Position numbers and translations under genes: made by a program. A stretch of DNA of 22,943 bases from Saccoglossus kowalevskii (lineage: Eukaryota; Hemichordata; Enteropneusta; Harrimaniidae), in contig NW_003106591.1 of assembly GCF_000003605.2 (NCBI RefSeq), positions 1-22,943 on the forward strand, in the 5' to 3' direction. Position 1 is the stretch's first letter. Each line of letters opens with the position of its first letter. The notes beneath the pieces are model-generated. The model was not told where the DNA came from. It searched no databases and worked only from the letters and a program-made list of their open reading frames with translations. This document shows positions 20,014 to 22,943 of this stretch, in pieces.

Positions 20014-21460
20014 CAATGGGTGGCAACCAGCAAACCTCACATTAAATACAGCCATGAGTGGTAACCAGAAAACCTTACTTCAAATACAACCATGGGTGGT
20101 AACCAGAAAACCTCACTTCAATTACAGCCATGAGCGGTAACCAGAAAACCTTACTGCAAATACAGCCATGGGTGGTAACCAGACAACCTCACTTCAAACA
20201 CAGCCATGAGTGGTAACCAGAACACCTTACTTCAAACACAGCCATGAGTGGTAACCAGAAAACCTTACTTCAAATAATACCATGGGTGGTAACCAGAAAA
20301 CCTCACTTCAAACACAGCCATGGGTGGTAACCAGACAACCTCACTTCAAACACAGCCATGAGTGGTAACCAGAACACCTTACTTGAAACACAGCCATGAG
20401 TAGTAACCAGCAAACCTCACTGCAAATACAGCCATGGGTGGTAACCAGCAAACCTCACTTCAAATACAGCTATGGGTGGTAACCAGCAAATCTCACTTCA
20501 AACACAGCCATGGGTGGTAACCAGCAAACCTCACTTCAAACAAAGCCATGAGTGGTAACCAGCAAACCTCACTTTCAAACACAGCCATGGGTGGTAACCA
20601 GCAAACCTCACTTCAAATACAGCCATGGGTGGTCCCCAGCAAACCTCACTTCAAACACAGCCATTGTTGGTAACCAGCAAACCTCACTTCAAACACAGCC
20701 ATGAGTGGTAAACAGAAAACCTTACTTCAAATACAGCCATGGGTGGTAACCAGAAATCCTCACTTCAAACATAGCCATGAGTGGTAACCAGAAAACCTTA
20801 CTTCAAAAACACCCATGAGTGGTAACCAGCAAATCGCACTCCAAGCACAGCCATGGGTGGTAACCATAAATCCTTACTTCAAATACAGCCATGGGTGCTA
20901 ACCAGAAAACCTCACTTCAAACACAGCCATGGGTGGTAATCAGAAAACCTCACTTCAAACACAGCCATGGGTGGCAACCAGCAAAATTCACTTTAAATAC
21001 AGCCAGAGTGGAAACCAGAAAACCTTACTTCAAATACAGCCATGGGTGGTAACCAGAAAACATCACTTCAAATACAGCCATGAGCGGTAACCAGAAAACC
21101 TTACATCAAATACAGCCATGGGTGGTAACCAGACAACCTCACTTCAAACACAGCCATGAGTGGTAACCAGAACACCTTACTTCAAACACAGCCATGAGTG
21201 GTAACCAGAAAACCTTACTTCAAATACAGCCATGGGTGGTAACCAGAAAACCTCACTTCAAACACAGCCATGAGTGGTAACCAGAAAACCTTACTTCAAA
21301 AACACCCATGAGTGGTAACCAGCAAACCTCACTTCAAATACAGCTATGAGTAGTAACCAGCAAATCTCACTTCAATCACAGCCATGAGTGGTAACCAGCA
21401 AACCTCTCTTCAAATACAGCCATGAGTGGTAACCAGCAAACCTCACTTCAAACACAGCCA

Positions 21461-21651
21461 TAGGTGGTAAGGAGAAAACCTCACTTCAAACACAGCCATG
21501 AGTGGTAACCAGTAAACCTTGCTTCAAACACACCCATGAGTGGTAACCAGCAAATCGCACTCCAAGCACAGCCATGGGTGGTAACCATAAATCCTTACAT
21601 CAAATACAGCCATGGGTGGTAACCAGAAAACCTCACTTCAAACAGAGCCAT
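21461..21651 (+). repeat. Connecting monomers between long duplicates
   Basis: Five monomers join the 2.7-kb copy 2 to the large higher-order unit copy 4. Private variants include GGTAAGGAG near 21466 (which destroys GGTAACC), CAGTAAACCTTGC near 21511 and AACAGAGCC near 21643. A CCATAAATCC marker lies at 21585. Confidence 0.75.
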
Positions 21652-22815
21652 GGGTGGTAATCAGAAAACCTCACTTCAAACACAGCAATGGGTGGCAACC
21701 AGCAAACCTCACATTAAATACAGCCATGAGTGGTAACTAGAAAACCTTACTTCAAATACAACCATGGGTGGTAACCAGAAAACCTCACTTCAATTACAGC
21801 CATGAGCGGTAACCAGAAAACCTTACTGCAAATACAGCCATGGGTGGTAACCAGACAACCTCACTTCAAACACAGCCATGAGTGGTAACCAGAACACCTT
21901 ACTTCAAACACAGCCATGAGTGGTAACCAGAAAACCTTACTTCAAATACAGCCATGGGTGGTAACCAGAAAACCTCACTTCAAACACAGCCATGGGTGGT
22001 AACCAGACAACCTCACTTCAAACACAGCCATGAGTGGTAACCAGAACACCTTACTTGAAACACAGCCATGAGTAGTAACCAGCAAACCTCACTCCAAACA
22101 CAGCCATGGGTGGTCCCCAGCAAACCTCACTTCAAACACAGCCATAGGTGGTAACCAGCAAACCTCACTTCAAACAGTGCCATGAGTGGTAAACAGAAAA
22201 CCTTACTTCAAATACAGCCATGGGTGGTAACCAGACAATCTCACTTCAAACACAGCCATGAGTGGTAACCAGAACCCCTTACTTGAAACACAGCCATGGG
22301 TGGTAACCAGCAAACCTCACTTCAAATACAGCCATGGGTGGTCCCCAGCAAACCTCACTTCAAACACAGCCATTGTTGGTAAACAGAAAACCTTACTTCA
22401 AATACAGCCATGGGTGGTAACCAGAAAACCTCACTTCAAACACAGCCATGAGTGGTAACCAGAAAACCTTACTTCAAAAACACCCATGAGTGGTAACCAG
22501 CAAATCGCACTCCAAGCACAGCCAAGGGTGGTAACCATAAATCCTTACTTCAAATACAGCCATGGGTGGTAACCAGAAAACCTCACTTCAAACACAGCCA
22601 TGGGTGGTAATCAGAAAACTTCACTTCAAACACAGCCATGGGTGGCTACCAGCAAACCTCATTTTAAATACAGCCAGAGTGGTAACCAGAAAACCTTACT
22701 TCAAATACAGCCATGGGTGGTAACCAGAAAACATCACTTCAAATACAGCCATGAGCGGTAACCAGAAAACCTTACATCAAATACAGCCATGGGTGGTAAC
22801 CAGACAACCTCACTT
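21652..22815 (+). repeat. Large higher-order unit, copy 4 (distant)
   Basis: Matches copy 2 (12771-13972) at offset 8881, falling to 8843 after about 22380 because one monomer is missing near CATTGTTGG. Shared markers are CAGCAATGG at 21683, GGTAACTAGAAAACC at 21732, AACAGTGCC at 22173, GAACCCC at 22272, CCATAAATCC at 22535 and CCAGAGTGG at 22674. GGTAACTAG followed by CAGTGCC links it to copy 2 rather than to copies 1 or 3. Confidence 0.87.
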
Positions 22816-22943
22816 CAAATACAGCCATGAGCGGTAACCAGAAAACCTTACATCAAACACAGCCATGAGTGGTAACCAGAAAACCTTACTTCAAACACAC
22901 CCATGAGTGGTACCAGCAAATCGCACTCCAAGCACAACCATGG
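22816..22943 (+). repeat. Right-edge monomers
   Basis: The last three to four monomers, with GAGCGG, CTTACATC and CACACCCATGAG variants. A one-base deletion gives GGTACCAG near 22910. The window stops inside the array on CCATGG, so no array boundary or flanking unique DNA is seen here. Confidence 0.8.

Larger units (their letters stand above)
18610..21460 (+). repeat. 2.7-kb duplicated segment, copy 2, with internal 3-monomer expansion
   Basis: This is the second copy of 151-2887. It carries the same ordered private variants, including the CRE octamer at 19246, the 30-bp monomer at 19991, CATTGTTGG at 20662 and AAATTCAC near 20983. It is 114 bp longer because the trimer carrying GGTTGTAACC, TGACGTCA and AAATCCTC is tandemly duplicated (about 19190-19417), giving a second octamer at 19360. 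The match ends sharply: after 21460 this copy reads TAGGTGGTAAGGAG where copy 1 continues with ordinary monomers. The sequence seen supports a relatively recent long segmental duplication or conversion. Confidence 0.93.
1..22943 (+). repeat. 38-bp tandem satellite/minisatellite array, about 604 monomers
   Basis: The entire window is built from one 38-bp monomer repeated head to tail in a single orientation. Positions 1-20 read CAGCCATGRGTGGTAACCAG and positions 21-38 read MAAACCTYACTTCAAAYA. The consensus is about 45% GC, has no CpG, and is strand-asymmetric (A+C about 66% on this strand). The commonest variable sites are ATGGG/ATGAG, CAGMAAACC, CTCAC/TTAC and CAAACA/CAAATA. Nearly every monomer carries GGTAACC, a BstEII site (GGTNACC); ATGGG monomers also carry NcoI CCATGG. 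Departures from 38 bp are rare: 39-bp monomers with CTTTCAAAC or TCAATATA, 37-bp monomers with CCAGAGTGG, and two 30-bp monomers. No unique DNA interrupts the array. What is seen is a satellite; a eukaryotic, probably heterochromatic or subtelomeric/pericentromeric setting is inference. The family is not recognised. Confidence 0.98.

Noticed and set aside
1-22943. CRISPR array
   Set aside because: The 38-bp periodicity is superficially suggestive, but there are no spacers. The whole 38 bp is conserved, and there are no cas genes or leader.
1-22943. Repeat protein gene (for example a tandem-repeat surface or silk-like protein)
   Set aside because: A coding tandem repeat would have a period divisible by 3 or tolerate no frame shift. 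Here the unit is 38 bp, with stops about every 114 nt and indels of one base that do not disturb the pattern.
1-22943. CENP-B box or telomeric repeat
   Set aside because: No monomer carries the CENP-B box core, and no telomere-type short G-rich repeat is present. AACC tetranucleotides occur, but not as a telomeric series.
1-22943. Embedded transposon, tRNA or rRNA gene
   Set aside because: Reading monomer by monomer shows no break in the repeat longer than a single variant monomer, so there is no room for such an element.

Overview
The whole window is one uninterrupted tandem-repeat (satellite/minisatellite) array. The monomer is 38 bp, and by register I count about 604 head-to-tail copies, all in the same orientation from base 1 to base 22943. 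Positions 1-20 of the consensus read CAGCCATGRGTGGTAACCAG and positions 21-38 read MAAACCTYACTTCAAAYA. I find no protein-coding gene, RNA gene, transposon, CRISPR array or unique sequence. The open frames present are by-products of the repeat: 38 is not a multiple of 3, so translation rotates through all three frames, and a TAA stop recurs about every 114 nt unless a variant monomer removes it.

The layout suggests a eukaryotic nuclear genome: a long homogeneous array, no coding density, no CpG in the consensus, and higher-order repeat structure. The sequence alone does not allow a taxon, chromosome position or function to be named. I do not recognise the monomer as a named satellite family.

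Above the monomer, the array is a patchwork of larger blocks recognisable by rare private variants. Base 1-150 is an irregular left edge. Segment 151-2887 recurs almost base for base at 18610-21460. Segment 2735-4044 recurs at 9956-11645. A module carrying a perfect palindromic CRE-like octamer starts at 612, 4027, 4712 and 19071, with relatives lacking the full octamer at 9574 and 16605. Segment 5101-6530 recurs at 8025-9456, and 7531-9120 holds a 27-monomer (1026 bp) higher-order repeat. From about 11290 to 16109 there are three tandem copies of a 1.5-1.7 kb higher-order unit, with a fourth copy at 21652-22815. The intervals 16110-18609 and 21461-21651 are mosaics of shorter duplicated pieces.

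Indels between related blocks are nearly always whole multiples of 38 bp (38, 114, 190, 228, 418). This is the pattern expected from in-register unequal exchange or gene conversion. The few 1-bp and 8-bp out-of-register changes serve as lineage markers.
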